Source of the DNA: Clostridia bacterium
GTDB taxonomy: Bacteria > Bacillota > Clostridia > Oscillospirales > RGIG7773
Length of the DNA: 9,449 nt
NCBI GenBank assembly: GCA_017554835.1
Contig: JAFZHO010000097.1
Location: forward strand, 1-9,449
Reading direction: 5' to 3'
Position numbers and translations under genes: made by a program. Under the pieces are notes generated by a model. The model ran no database searches and had not been told where the DNA came from. It was given only the letters and a program-made list of their open reading frames with translations. Shown piece after piece: positions 1 to 6,057 of the stretch (position 1 is its first letter; every line of letters begins with the position of its first letter).

Positions 1-210
1 GATAAATCAGAAGACTACAAAGCAACTGATCTATCTAAATTCGTTGATGCTGATAAGATTGCAACTTGGTTTGTTGACAATATTAAATACCTTGTAAACG
101 CTAAGATCGTTGAAGGTAACCCAGTTGAAGGCGGATATACTATCAACCCAACAGGCGACATTCTAAGATGCGAAATCATCAAAATGGTTACTGCAGCTTT
201 AACAGAATAA
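1..210 (+). CDS. SLH-domain surface protein, C-terminal fragment
   Basis: The reading frame is open from the first base to a TAA at 208-210 and gives the last 69 residues of a protein whose start lies outside the window. The fragment carries the hallmarks of an S-layer homology (SLH) repeat: an aromatic residue (W in ATWFVDNIKYLV), then a hydrophobic helix, an I-V-E-G turn followed by a glycine/asparagine stretch (EGNPVEGGYTINPTG), and a closing helix (RCEIIKMVTAAL) that fits the usual 'R-x-E-x-x-x-[ML]-[VL]-x-[RA]-x-L' ending. SLH repeats bind pyruvylated secondary wall polymer and hold S-layer or surface proteins on Gram-positive cells. The position at the very C-terminus is usual for anchoring repeats. 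It is followed at once by terminators, so it ends its transcription unit. The function of the missing N-terminal part cannot be told. Confidence 0.8.
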   Translation, partial: DKSEDYKATDLSKFVDADKIATWFVDNIKYLVNAKIVEGNPVEGGYTINPTGDILRCEIIKMVTAALTE

Positions 211-230
211 GAAGTCTATAGACTTTAAAT

Positions 231-264
231 AAAGTGAACGGCAAATTTGCCGTTCACTTTTTTT
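231..264 (+). terminator. Rho-independent terminator after the SLH gene
   Basis: A perfect 15-bp inverted repeat without a separate loop (aaagtgaacggcaaa / tttgccgttcacttt, 231-260) ends in a run of T residues reaching 264. It sits 20 bases after the SLH stop codon, the expected place for the transcript end. Confidence 0.9.
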
Positions 265-277
265 ATTACGAGTTTTG

Positions 278-309
278 AAAGGCGGACAGAGAAATCTGTC
301 CGCCTTTTT
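278..309 (+). terminator. Second tandem terminator hairpin
   Basis: A 13-bp stem (aaaggcggacaga / tctgtccgccttt) closes a GAAA tetraloop at 291-294 and runs into a five-T tract (305-309). It follows the first terminator by only 13 bases. The GNRA loop, GC-rich stem core and T tract make it a textbook intrinsic terminator. Together the two hairpins insulate the SLH gene from the phage-like genes downstream. Confidence 0.9.
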
Positions 310-377
310 GCGATGGTTTTTTACTATGGTTTTATATTAAAGTATTTATATCAAATATTTTAGCAAAGGAGAATAAT

Positions 378-950
378 ATGAAAAACCTTAAATTTAACGT
401 CTGCGGTTTAAGTATTTTTCCTGCATTTACGGAAAAAATCATCGCAGACAGCAAAAACTATTTTAATTTATCTTTTGAGTTTTCGGAAGAATGGTCGGGT
501 TTTATCAAAACTGCGGCGATAAGCGTTAACGATAAGGTATATAACTGCCTTATAGATAATAACGGAAAAATTGAGGCAAAAAACCTTCCTACTTTTGAAA
601 ACGGCGCACTCAAAATTTCTGTTTTTGGCGGGGATTTTCTTGCTACGGAGGAGGTTATTCTCACCGTTCATCCGTCAGGATATAAAAAAGGAGTTGCGCC
701 TCCAAACGTTCCTCCTGAGATTTATACTCAGTTAACCGAGGAAATAAACGAAAAAACTCAAAAGGTTATGGAAGCGGAAAAATCCGTTATCATGGCAGAA
801 GAGGCGGCAGAAAAAGCGATGGCGGCCGCATCTGCAGTGGGAGATGAAATTGATGGTATTACAGTTAAAGATACCTCAAGCAACGAAGATTACATCGCAA
901 AACTAAGACTCGTTGACGGGAAACCCGTTATCGAATATGAAGAAATTTAA
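378..950 (+). CDS. Phage baseplate/tail-fibre-like structural protein
   Basis: 190 residues. The N-terminal ~100 residues form a beta-rich domain (FNVCGLSIFP..., FEFSEEWSGFIKTAAI, NGALKISVFGGD, then a GVAPPNVPPEIYTQL segment). I recognise this pattern from proteins at the distal end of tail gene clusters in phages and prophages of gut Firmicutes, where it precedes collagen-like or coiled-coil fibre parts; it resembles the N-terminal domain of BppU-type baseplate proteins. Residues ~117-155 are an Ala/Glu/Lys-rich coiled coil (EINEKTQKVMEAEKS, EEAAEKAMAAA), suggesting a trimeric stalk. A short C-terminal domain follows. The start is ATG 378 with AAAGGA seven bases upstream. It opens a five-gene unit, 14 bases before the next gene. 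Family assignment is by remembered pattern; the exact role, in tail tip or fibre attachment, is inferred. Confidence 0.6.
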   Translation: MKNLKFNVCGLSIFPAFTEKIIADSKNYFNLSFEFSEEWSGFIKTAAISVNDKVYNCLIDNNGKIEAKNLPTFENGALKISVFGGDFLATEEVILTVHPSGYKKGVAPPNVPPEIYTQLTEEINEKTQKVMEAEKSVIMAEEAAEKAMAAASAVGDEIDGITVKDTSSNEDYIAKLRLVDGKPVIEYEEI

Positions 951-964
951 GGAGGATATGAAAA

Positions 965-1867
965 ATGTCAAACGTTTTAAATCTGATTTCTGAAGAAACC
1001 TATACCGAAAAAATGGATACTCAGAATGCGTTACTTAAAGCGATCGCAACTAAGGCAGGGGGTGGACTTGATTATCCTATCAAGATTAATTCCTGGGCTA
1101 TGGTTCAGCAGCTTGTCCGACTTGGCGTTGGGGATAAGGTATTTAAAATAGGAGACCAGTTTATTTGTGAGCATGAAGTCTATGGACCTCTTGTCTGGGA
1201 TGTTATTGGAATCAATCAGGATACCCCGGCCGATTCGAATTATAAAAATAGTCTGACCATTCAGTTGCACGATTGTCTCGGTGGGGAAACACTTCAGTTT
1301 GATGCACCTGAACCTACTAATCCCGACCTGAGAAGAAGTCAGTATGGCTCAAATAACTGGGCTTGTTCAAATATTCGTCAATGGCTAAATTCCCATGACG
1401 CAGCAGGAGAATGGTGGGAAGAAAAGACTCAGTATGATGCGAAACCTTCTTATGCAGATTCTATGGATGGATTTTTAAGAGGGTTGGACGAGGAGTTCCT
1501 TTCCGTTATTGGCGAAGTGAGAAAAATAACTGCTAATAATACTGTTACAGATGGTGGATATAGTGAAACTTCTACGGAAAAGATCTTTTTGCCATCCATA
1601 ACTGAGGTTTTTGGAGGGTTAAATAACGGCGTTTCGGAAGGAGTTGCATATTCCTATTATTCCGAAAACACTACCTTGACTGCGCCCGGAACAACAGGTG
1701 ATGCAAATAGAGTAAGGTTCTGGAACGGCGCGCCTACGTATTGGTGGCTTCGTTCTCCTAATACGGCGGGTTCGTTCAGTATAAGATACGTGAGTATTGA
1801 TGGCGGAATCGGTAATTTTGGGGCTAATAATAGTCGCGGAGTTTCGCCCGTTTGTTGCATAGTATAG
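965..1867 (+). CDS. DUF6273-type C-lectin-like phage tail adhesin
   Basis: 300 residues. The short N-terminal helix (residues ~1-30) is followed by a glycine linker and the segment SWAMVQQLVRLGVGDKVFKIGDQF, which I know from tail-associated proteins of gut Firmicutes prophages. The body contains WACSNIRQWLNS and the C-terminus YWWLRSP (259-265) through RGVSPVCCIV (291-300), the signature of DUF6273, related to the C-type lectin/formylglycine-enzyme fold. Such proteins are usually surface or tail adhesins, and members of this group can be targets of diversity-generating retroelements. The start at ATG 965 is chosen because GGAGG at 951-955 lies nine bases upstream; an ATG at 958 is too close and out of frame. 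The preceding gene ends at 950 and the next starts at 1878, so it is co-transcribed. Ligand unknown. Identity of the fold is fairly safe; function as receptor-binding protein is inference. Confidence 0.65.
   Translation: MSNVLNLISEETYTEKMDTQNALLKAIATKAGGGLDYPIKINSWAMVQQLVRLGVGDKVFKIGDQFICEHEVYGPLVWDVIGINQDTPADSNYKNSLTIQLHDCLGGETLQFDAPEPTNPDLRRSQYGSNNWACSNIRQWLNSHDAAGEWWEEKTQYDAKPSYADSMDGFLRGLDEEFLSVIGEVRKITANNTVTDGGYSETSTEKIFLPSITEVFGGLNNGVSEGVAYSYYSENTTLTAPGTTGDANRVRFWNGAPTYWWLRSPNTAGSFSIRYVSIDGGIGNFGANNSRGVSPVCCIV
1739..1867 (+). other. Possible DGR variable region at the 3' end of the DUF6273 gene
   Basis: The last 42 codons (residues 259-300) match the place where the variable repeat sits in C-lectin-fold retroelement targets. 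Between the fixed blocks WWLRSP and RGVSP lie many NNY codons (ggt, ttc, agt, tac, agt, att, atc, ggt, aat, ttt, aat, aat, agt). This is what random replacement of the adenines in AAY template codons would leave, and the segment is rich in N, S, G, F, I and Y. The 3' end is GC-richer (cgcggagtttcgcccg), as is common near an initiation-of-mutagenic-homing site. There is no template repeat and no reverse transcriptase in this window, so the call is a hypothesis. Confidence 0.3.
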
Positions 1868-1877
1868 GAGGGATAAT

Positions 1878-2354
1878 ATGTTTAAATATATGTCAGTAGA
1901 ACAAAGATTGGTAAAAGAAGCAAAAAAACAGGAATCGCTTGAAGCCCGTCAGAATGAGGCGGATTTAGTAAATTCCATTACTTTCGTTAAATTAGCGGAA
2001 AACGGTATGTTGGATGACGTGACGGCAACGGAACATGTAGATATGTTTTTGCCCTGGTCAAATGGGGCTTCATACTTAGTCGGGGATTACAGACAGTATG
2101 AAGGAAAATTATATAAATGTATTCAATCACACACGTCTCAGGAAGATTGGGCGCCCCATAAGGCACCAACATTATGGGCGATAATCGGCGACCCAAATGA
2201 AGAATATCCTCAGTGGGCGCAGCCCATAGGGGCTTATGATGCTTATAATCAGGGTGACAAGGTAACCCATTTAGAAAGGAAATGGATTTCTACCGCTGAT
2301 GGCAACGTATGGGAGCCCGGCGTTTACGGATGGATTGCGGAAGATGATGCATAG
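1878..2354 (+). CDS. Small phage-type protein with two carbohydrate-binding-like modules
   Basis: 158 residues. The N-terminus (5-45) is a charged helix (EQRLVKEAKKQESLEARQNEADL), probably coiled coil. Two aromatic-rich modules follow. The first (~57-104) has FLPWSNG, Y71, YEGKLYKC and a closing LWAII. The second (~111-156) has PQWAQPIGAYDAYNQGD, HLERKWIS and GWIAE. The order 'W ... Y-x-x-G-D-x-V/Y ... Y/W-x-[CS] ... W' is that of CBM5/12 chitin-binding-type modules, which bind polysaccharides through stacked tryptophans. Proteins like this commonly sit between tail-fibre genes and the holin in Firmicutes phages. ATG 1878 is preceded by AGGAGGG overlapping the stop codon of the gene before, six bases away, so translation is probably coupled. 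The first module keeps more of the pattern than the second. Binding target is unknown. Confidence 0.6.
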   Translation: MFKYMSVEQRLVKEAKKQESLEARQNEADLVNSITFVKLAENGMLDDVTATEHVDMFLPWSNGASYLVGDYRQYEGKLYKCIQSHTSQEDWAPHKAPTLWAIIGDPNEEYPQWAQPIGAYDAYNQGDKVTHLERKWISTADGNVWEPGVYGWIAEDDA

Positions 2355-2373
2355 TATATTCGGAGGTGAAAGT

Positions 2374-2811
2374 ATGGAAAAAATGAAAATAGTCCTTTCA
2401 GTAATATTTGGTGGAATTGCGGCTTTTTTTAGACAGTATTATCTGATAATTGCACTTGTTTCCGCCGTTATAGTATTTGATTTTATAACGGGGATTATAA
2501 AAGCGAAAATAATCTCAAACGGTTGGGATAGTGAAAAAGGCACGAAAGGTTTTTTCAAGAAAATCGTTCTTTTACTATCTTTAATGTTTGGAATTTTTCT
2601 GGATTTCTCCATTCCTCTCGCGCTTTCCTCGGGAATAGGCGTGGAAATGCCTTTTTCCACCCATTTTTCTCTTATAATCGGGTTTTATATAATTTTCAAC
2701 GAAAGTATTTCCATTTGCGAAAACCTTTATCAGTGCAACGAAAAAGCCGTTCCAAAATGGGTAGTGGATTTTTTGAAAATTACAAAAGATAAACTTGACG
2801 CAGGAGAATAA
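2374..2811 (+). CDS. Phage holin, holin_4 family
   Basis: 145 residues. Hydrophobic stretches at about 5-19, 23-42, 61-84 and 97-112 suggest three to four membrane segments. The family pattern is visible: V-F-D-F-I-T-G-I-I-K-A (34-44), then S-x-K-G-x-K-G-F-F-K-K (53-63, the usual 'S-x-x-G-x-x-G-x-x-K-K' loop). This is the toxin-secretion/phage-lysis holin group. The holin opens the membrane so the amidase made from the next gene can reach the wall. The start is ATG 2374 because GGAGGTGAA lies at 2362-2370; the longer in-frame version from 2299 would overlap the preceding gene by more than 50 bases and has no ribosome site. It ends one base before the GTG of the amidase gene, so the two are translationally coupled. 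Confidence 0.85.
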   Translation: MEKMKIVLSVIFGGIAAFFRQYYLIIALVSAVIVFDFITGIIKAKIISNGWDSEKGTKGFFKKIVLLLSLMFGIFLDFSIPLALSSGIGVEMPFSTHFSLIIGFYIIFNESISICENLYQCNEKAVPKWVVDFLKITKDKLDAGE

Positions 2812-2812
2812 A

Positions 2813-3682
2813 GTGAAGTTAATAAAACAGATTATTCCCGTATCAAGCACCGTTCGCCCCGGAAAAATCTATCCGAAATATTATATTTGCATTCACGAAA
2901 CGGATAATACCTCAAAAGGCGCAAACGCAAAAGCTCACGCAGATTTATTAATGAGAAAGGCAAGGGAAAACGACGGTTATTACGTTTCCTATCATTTCGC
3001 CGTTGATGACCGGTGCGTTTATCAGATGATTCCCGAAAAGGAAAACGCCTACCACGCAGGAGATGGGAAGGGGCCGGGAAACTTAAATTCCATTGGTATA
3101 GAAATTTGCGTTAATAAAGACGGAGATTTTGAAAAAGCCCTTTTAAACACTGCGGAGCTCGTGGCAGATTTATATAAAAAATTTTCTTTGTGGCGTGGTG
3201 ATATGAGGCAGCATTATGATTTTTCCTCTTATAAAAAGAATTGCCCGAAAACTATCAGAAATTCGGGCAGATGGGAAGAGTTTCTTGATATGTGCGATAG
3301 GGCATACGATAAAAAATACGGTGCAGGCAAGAAAAAGGAGGAGGAAGAATTGAAAGCCCTTGAAAAATGCGGAAAGCTTGAAAAGAAATTAAACGATTTA
3401 ACAAATAAACTTAATAAATTATCTACCGAAAATGACCACATTAGACAGAAGCTTATTAACAAGCAGGATAAAATTATTACGAGAGAAAATCCTTTTGAAT
3501 GGGAGAAAGAGGCAGTTGATTACTGCGTTTCCCAGGGGATTATAAAAGGAGACGGAGAGAAAATCGACCTTTCAGAGCCCGTTAATATGGGGAAAATGAC
3601 TGTTGTTATTTACAGAGTGATAATGCATATTAAAAAATGGTTTGTTAAAAAAGAAGATTTCTTAAAATATAATACAAAATGA
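2813..3682 (+). CDS. N-acetylmuramoyl-L-alanine amidase (endolysin) with coiled coil and SLH-like domain
   Basis: 289 residues from a GTG start with AGGAG at 2802-2806; an upstream TTG (2795) lies inside the holin gene and lacks a ribosome site. Residues ~10-160 are an Amidase_2 (PGRP-type) domain: YICIHETDN with zinc ligand H28, YHFAVDD, YHAGDG, SIGIEIC, and RQHYDFS...NCP giving the other ligands H134 and C144. The enzyme cuts the bond between muramic acid and the stem peptide. Residues ~172-220 are a Lys/Glu/Leu coiled coil. Residues ~227-273 resemble one SLH repeat (FEWEKEAVDYCVSQGIIKGD ... MTVVIYR), suggesting wall-polymer binding. No signal peptide is seen, which fits export through the adjacent holin. 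All zinc ligands are present, so the enzyme is probably active. An internal start within the linker is described separately. Confidence 0.88.
   Translation: MKLIKQIIPVSSTVRPGKIYPKYYICIHETDNTSKGANAKAHADLLMRKARENDGYYVSYHFAVDDRCVYQMIPEKENAYHAGDGKGPGNLNSIGIEICVNKDGDFEKALLNTAELVADLYKKFSLWRGDMRQHYDFSSYKKNCPKTIRNSGRWEEFLDMCDRAYDKKYGAGKKKEEEELKALEKCGKLEKKLNDLTNKLNKLSTENDHIRQKLINKQDKIITRENPFEWEKEAVDYCVSQGIIKGDGEKIDLSEPVNMGKMTVVIYRVIMHIKKWFVKKEDFLKYNTK
3336..3352 (+). promoter_or_regulatory. Possible internal ribosome site and TTG start in the amidase gene
   Basis: A near-perfect Shine-Dalgarno (AAGGAGGAGG, 3335-3344) lies 5-8 bases before an in-frame TTG at 3350-3352 (codon 180). It falls exactly in the linker between catalytic and wall-binding parts and would yield a 110-residue coiled coil plus SLH-like protein. 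Clostridial endolysins such as CTP1L and CD27L use internal starts at this position. The doubt is that the same bases simply encode a Lys-Lys-Glu-Glu stretch. Confidence 0.4.
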
Positions 3683-3686
3683 AAAA

Positions 3687-3720
3687 ATCCGCAGAGTTTA
3701 TACTCTGCGGATATATTTTT
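3687..3720. terminator. Bidirectional terminator between the amidase gene and spoVS
   Basis: A 10-bp stem (atccgcagag 3687-3696 / ctctgcggat 3703-3712) with a six-base loop is followed by ATATTTTTTTT on the plus strand and preceded by AAAAA on the plus strand, which gives a T tract on the minus strand. It serves the convergent amidase (plus) and spoVS (minus) genes, whose stop codons are 52 bases apart. Confidence 0.9.
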
Positions 3721-3734
3721 TTTACAGAAGGTTA

Positions 3735-3995
3735 TTATCTTGGTTCAACGATTAGTCTGATTGCGGTGCGTTCTTCATCCTGGATTTTGATGTCTGTAAA
3801 AGAGGGGACGCAAATAAGATCAATTCCGGAAGTGGTCAAAAAACCTCGGGCAATGGCAACTGCCTTGACTGCCTGGTTAATTGCTCCTGCGCCAATGGCT
3901 TGAATTTCGGCAGAGCCACTTTCTCTGATGACTCCTGCCAATGCACCGGCAACGGAATTTGGATTTGATTTGCTGGAAACGCGAAGAATCTCCAT
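3735..3995 (-). CDS. spoVS: Stage V sporulation protein S
   Basis: 86 residues, the usual full length of SpoVS. The protein reads MEILRVSSKSNPNSVAGALA and continues through the family's IRESGSAEIQAIGAGAINQA, VKAVAIARGFL, LICVPSFTDI and RTAIRLIVEPR, all close to the near-invariant family sequence. SpoVS is an Alba-like, small nucleic-acid-binding-fold protein. In Bacillus its loss blocks sporulation at stage V (coat and spore maturation) and it also affects septation. The start ATG at 3995 is preceded by AGGAGG. A good promoter lies about 45-70 bases upstream, so spoVS can be expressed apart from ymdB. In Bacillus subtilis spoVS also lies next to ymdB, so the neighbourhood is conserved. Confidence 0.95.
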   Translation of the reverse strand: MEILRVSSKSNPNSVAGALAGVIRESGSAEIQAIGAGAINQAVKAVAIARGFLTTSGIDLICVPSFTDIKIQDEERTAIRLIVEPR

Positions 3996-4038
3996 GGGGT
4001 ATTTCCTCCTAATAGATAATCATAATATTCCTATATAT

Positions 4039-4080
4039 AATATACACTCAAACTATGAAAAAATCAAGAGTTTTTGTCAA
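4039..4080 (-). promoter_or_regulatory. Promoter(s) of spoVS
   Basis: On the minus strand there is TTGATT (4067-4062), 17 bases, then TATATT (4044-4039), a good housekeeping-sigma promoter. A second, overlapping one is possible: TTGACA (4080-4075), 17 bases, CATAGT (4057-4052). Both lie in the 110-base gap between ymdB and spoVS. I see no well-placed SigH -35/-10 pair, although Bacillus spoVS is SigH-dependent. Confidence 0.55.
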
Positions 4081-4105
4081 AATTTTTAATAGTTTTGTAA
4101 TATCT

Positions 4106-4876
4106 TTATTCGTATATACGATTATTAATGGAAGAAACCTGATTAAATTTGTCTAATTCCAACAAAACGAGTCCACAGCTGCAATCTCCCTCGGCCTCTT
4201 TAAAAGTCTGAGGAAGTTGGGTAAGAAATTTATCAAGAATAATTTCTGTTTCCACTCCGAGAATGGAGTTTATGGGGCCCGTCATTCCTGCGTCGGTTAT
4301 ATATCCACTTCCTTTTGGAAGGATTTTTGCATCGTTTGTTTGAACGTGGGTATGGGTGCCGATTACTGCCGTTACTCTGCCGTCAAGATAGTTTGCAAGG
4401 GCAAGTTTTTCGCTTGTTGCCTCGGCGTGAAAATCCACGATGATTATATCGCTTTTATCTTTTACTTCGGCTAAGATTTCATCGGCTTTTTCAAATGGAC
4501 TTTTAAGAGGTTCCATATAAGTTCTGCCAAGAAGATTTATGACGCAGATTCTTTTTCCTTGAATTTCAAAAAAGCCAAAGCCGTTTCCCGGCGCTGAAGC
4601 AGGGTAGTTTGCAGGTCTTATAATATAGTCTTTTTCATCAAGGAAGTCGTAGATTTCCCGTTTTTTGAAAACGTGGTTTCCCGACGTCATAAAATCTACT
4701 CCTGCCATATAAAGAGCTTCGGCGTTTTTTATGGAAACGCCGTTTCCCTTGGCGCAGTTTTCCATGTTTGCAATTATGGCATCGGCAGAGAATTGCTCCT
4801 TTATTTTTGATAGGTTTTTGAGAAGAAACTCCGTTCCTACGTCGCCTACCACGTCGCCTATAAATAAAATTTTCAT
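4106..4876 (-). CDS. ymdB: YmdB-family metallophosphoesterase
   Basis: 256 residues, close to the ~264 of Bacillus YmdB. The two-metal calcineurin-like phosphoesterase ligands fall at the same numbers as in the Bacillus protein: D8 (FIGDVVGD), E39 and N40 (ANMEN), N67 (TSGNH), H150 (DFHAE), H175 and H177 (GTHTHV). YmdB is a cytoplasmic phosphodiesterase, active on 2',3'-cyclic nucleotides in vitro, and in Bacillus it influences biofilm versus motility gene expression. Start ATG 4876 follows AAGGTGA, and the gene begins nine bases after the thiI stop, so it belongs to the desulfurase-thiI-ymdB operon. In Bacillus ymdB lies between rny (RNase Y) and spoVS; here the rny position is taken by thiI. 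All metal ligands are present, so activity is expected. Confidence 0.95.
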   Translation of the reverse strand: MKILFIGDVVGDVGTEFLLKNLSKIKEQFSADAIIANMENCAKGNGVSIKNAEALYMAGVDFMTSGNHVFKKREIYDFLDEKDYIIRPANYPASAPGNGFGFFEIQGKRICVINLLGRTYMEPLKSPFEKADEILAEVKDKSDIIIVDFHAEATSEKLALANYLDGRVTAVIGTHTHVQTNDAKILPKGSGYITDAGMTGPINSILGVETEIILDKFLTQLPQTFKEAEGDCSCGLVLLELDKFNQVSSINNRIYE

Positions 4877-4885
4877 ATTGTCACC

Positions 4886-6052
4886 TTATAAAATGATTAC
4901 TTCAACGTTTTCAACTGCTTCGTTAATGAGGTTTTCTTTGTCGAGCTTATTTTCCTCATACACAACGTATTTAAGAACGGGTTTTGTTTTCGGGTGCTTT
5001 GGAGTAAATACGGTGCAGCAATCTTCATAGGGGAGAATAGAGGTTTCAAAAGTATTGATTTTTTTAGAAATCTGAACTATCTCCTCTTTATCCATACCAA
5101 TAACGGGACGGAAAACAGGTATTGAAACCGCATCATCCGTAACAGCAAGAGCAGATAGAGTCTGACTTGCCACCTGGCCGATGCTTTCCCCCGTAACAAG
5201 TCCCGAAGCGTTTTGAGAAAGGGCGATTTTCTCGGCGATTTTCATCATATATCTTCGCATAACGAGGGTAAACATTTCTTCTTTGCAGTTTTTCTTGATT
5301 TCTTCCTGAATTTTAGTGAAGGGAACGATAAAAACTTTCATCTCACCGCAATAGTCGGTCATAATTTTTGCAAGGTCAAGGACTTTTTCTTTTGCTCTTT
5401 CCGAGGTATAGGGGTAGGAATAAAAATGAATACAGCAAAGACTAACCCCTCTTTTTGCTATCATATAGCCGGCAACGGGGGAGTCGATTCCACCTGATAA
5501 AAGAAGAGCGCATTTTCCGTTTGAGCCGATGGGCATTCCCCCTGCGCCCTGAAATTTCTCGCAGGAAACAAAGGCGAAACGGTCACGGATTTCCACCGTT
5601 ACGGTGACCTGAGGGTTTTTGACGTCAACTGAAAGGTTAGAAAAAGTTTCTAAAAGTTCTCCGCCAAGCTCTGCGCAGATCTGAGGGGAGTTCATGGGAA
5701 ATTCCTTATCCGAACGTTTTGCATTTACTTTAAAGGTTTTTGCCATTGACAAGGGAAGATATAAATATTCTTTTGCGATTTTTACTATCTCTGAAAAATC
5801 TTTTTCGCATAAAGCCGCTTTCGAAATAGCAACAATGCCAAAAACCTTCTGAAGCTTTGAAACTGCAATATCAATATCAAAAAAATCGTCCTGGGGAATA
5901 ATAGTTATGGTTGACTGCTTGCAGCTTATATCGCAGGTGCCAACGGAAGAGAGAGATTTTTTTATATTTTTAATAAGTAATTTTTCAAAAGCGCTTCTGT
6001 TAAGCCCTTTTAAAACGATTTCGCCTAATTTACATAAAATAATTTCTTTCAT
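4886..6052 (-). CDS. thiI: tRNA 4-thiouridine synthase ThiI (no rhodanese domain)
   Basis: 388 residues. The N-terminal ferredoxin-like part (MKEIILCKLGEIVLKGLNR) and THUMP domain (to about residue 165, with AKRSDKEFP and VEIRDRFAFV) bind tRNA. The PP-loop ATP pyrophosphatase motif SGGIDSP is at 186-192, and TGES-x-GQVASQT at 287-298. A Cys pair in YEDCCTVF (C345/C346) lies where the family's catalytic cysteine sits. ThiI adenylates U8 of tRNA and inserts sulfur to give s4U. The C-terminal rhodanese domain of the E. coli protein is absent, as in Bacillus, where sulfur comes straight from a partner desulfurase. That partner is encoded just upstream (stop at 6058, five bases away). I chose ATG 6052: AAAGGA precedes it, whereas the longer in-frame start at 6091 would overlap the desulfurase gene by 34 bases. 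Confidence 0.95.
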   Translation of the reverse strand: MKEIILCKLGEIVLKGLNRSAFEKLLIKNIKKSLSSVGTCDISCKQSTITIIPQDDFFDIDIAVSKLQKVFGIVAISKAALCEKDFSEIVKIAKEYLYLPLSMAKTFKVNAKRSDKEFPMNSPQICAELGGELLETFSNLSVDVKNPQVTVTVEIRDRFAFVSCEKFQGAGGMPIGSNGKCALLLSGGIDSPVAGYMIAKRGVSLCCIHFYSYPYTSERAKEKVLDLAKIMTDYCGEMKVFIVPFTKIQEEIKKNCKEEMFTLVMRRYMMKIAEKIALSQNASGLVTGESIGQVASQTLSALAVTDDAVSIPVFRPVIGMDKEEIVQISKKINTFETSILPYEDCCTVFTPKHPKTKPVLKYVVYEENKLDKENLINEAVENVEVIIL

Positions 6053-6057
6053 TTTTA

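Noticed and set aside
308..348. Possible promoter for the phage-like unit (TTGCGA with TATATT at 19 bases, or TTTACT with TATTTA at 17)
   Set aside because: Both pairs match the consensus poorly, so the promoter of this unit is left open; a phage-type or unusual promoter is possible.
2299..2373. Upstream extension of the holin gene
   Set aside because: It would overlap the preceding gene and lacks a ribosome site, while ATG 2374 has GGAGGTGAA in front.
2795..2812. TTG start for the amidase
   Set aside because: It lies inside the holin gene and upstream of the ribosome site that serves GTG 2813.
211..3734. Attachment-site repeats flanking the phage-like unit
   Set aside because: I compared the sequences around 211-377 and 3683-3734 by eye and saw no shared direct repeat; the hairpin stems there are unrelated.
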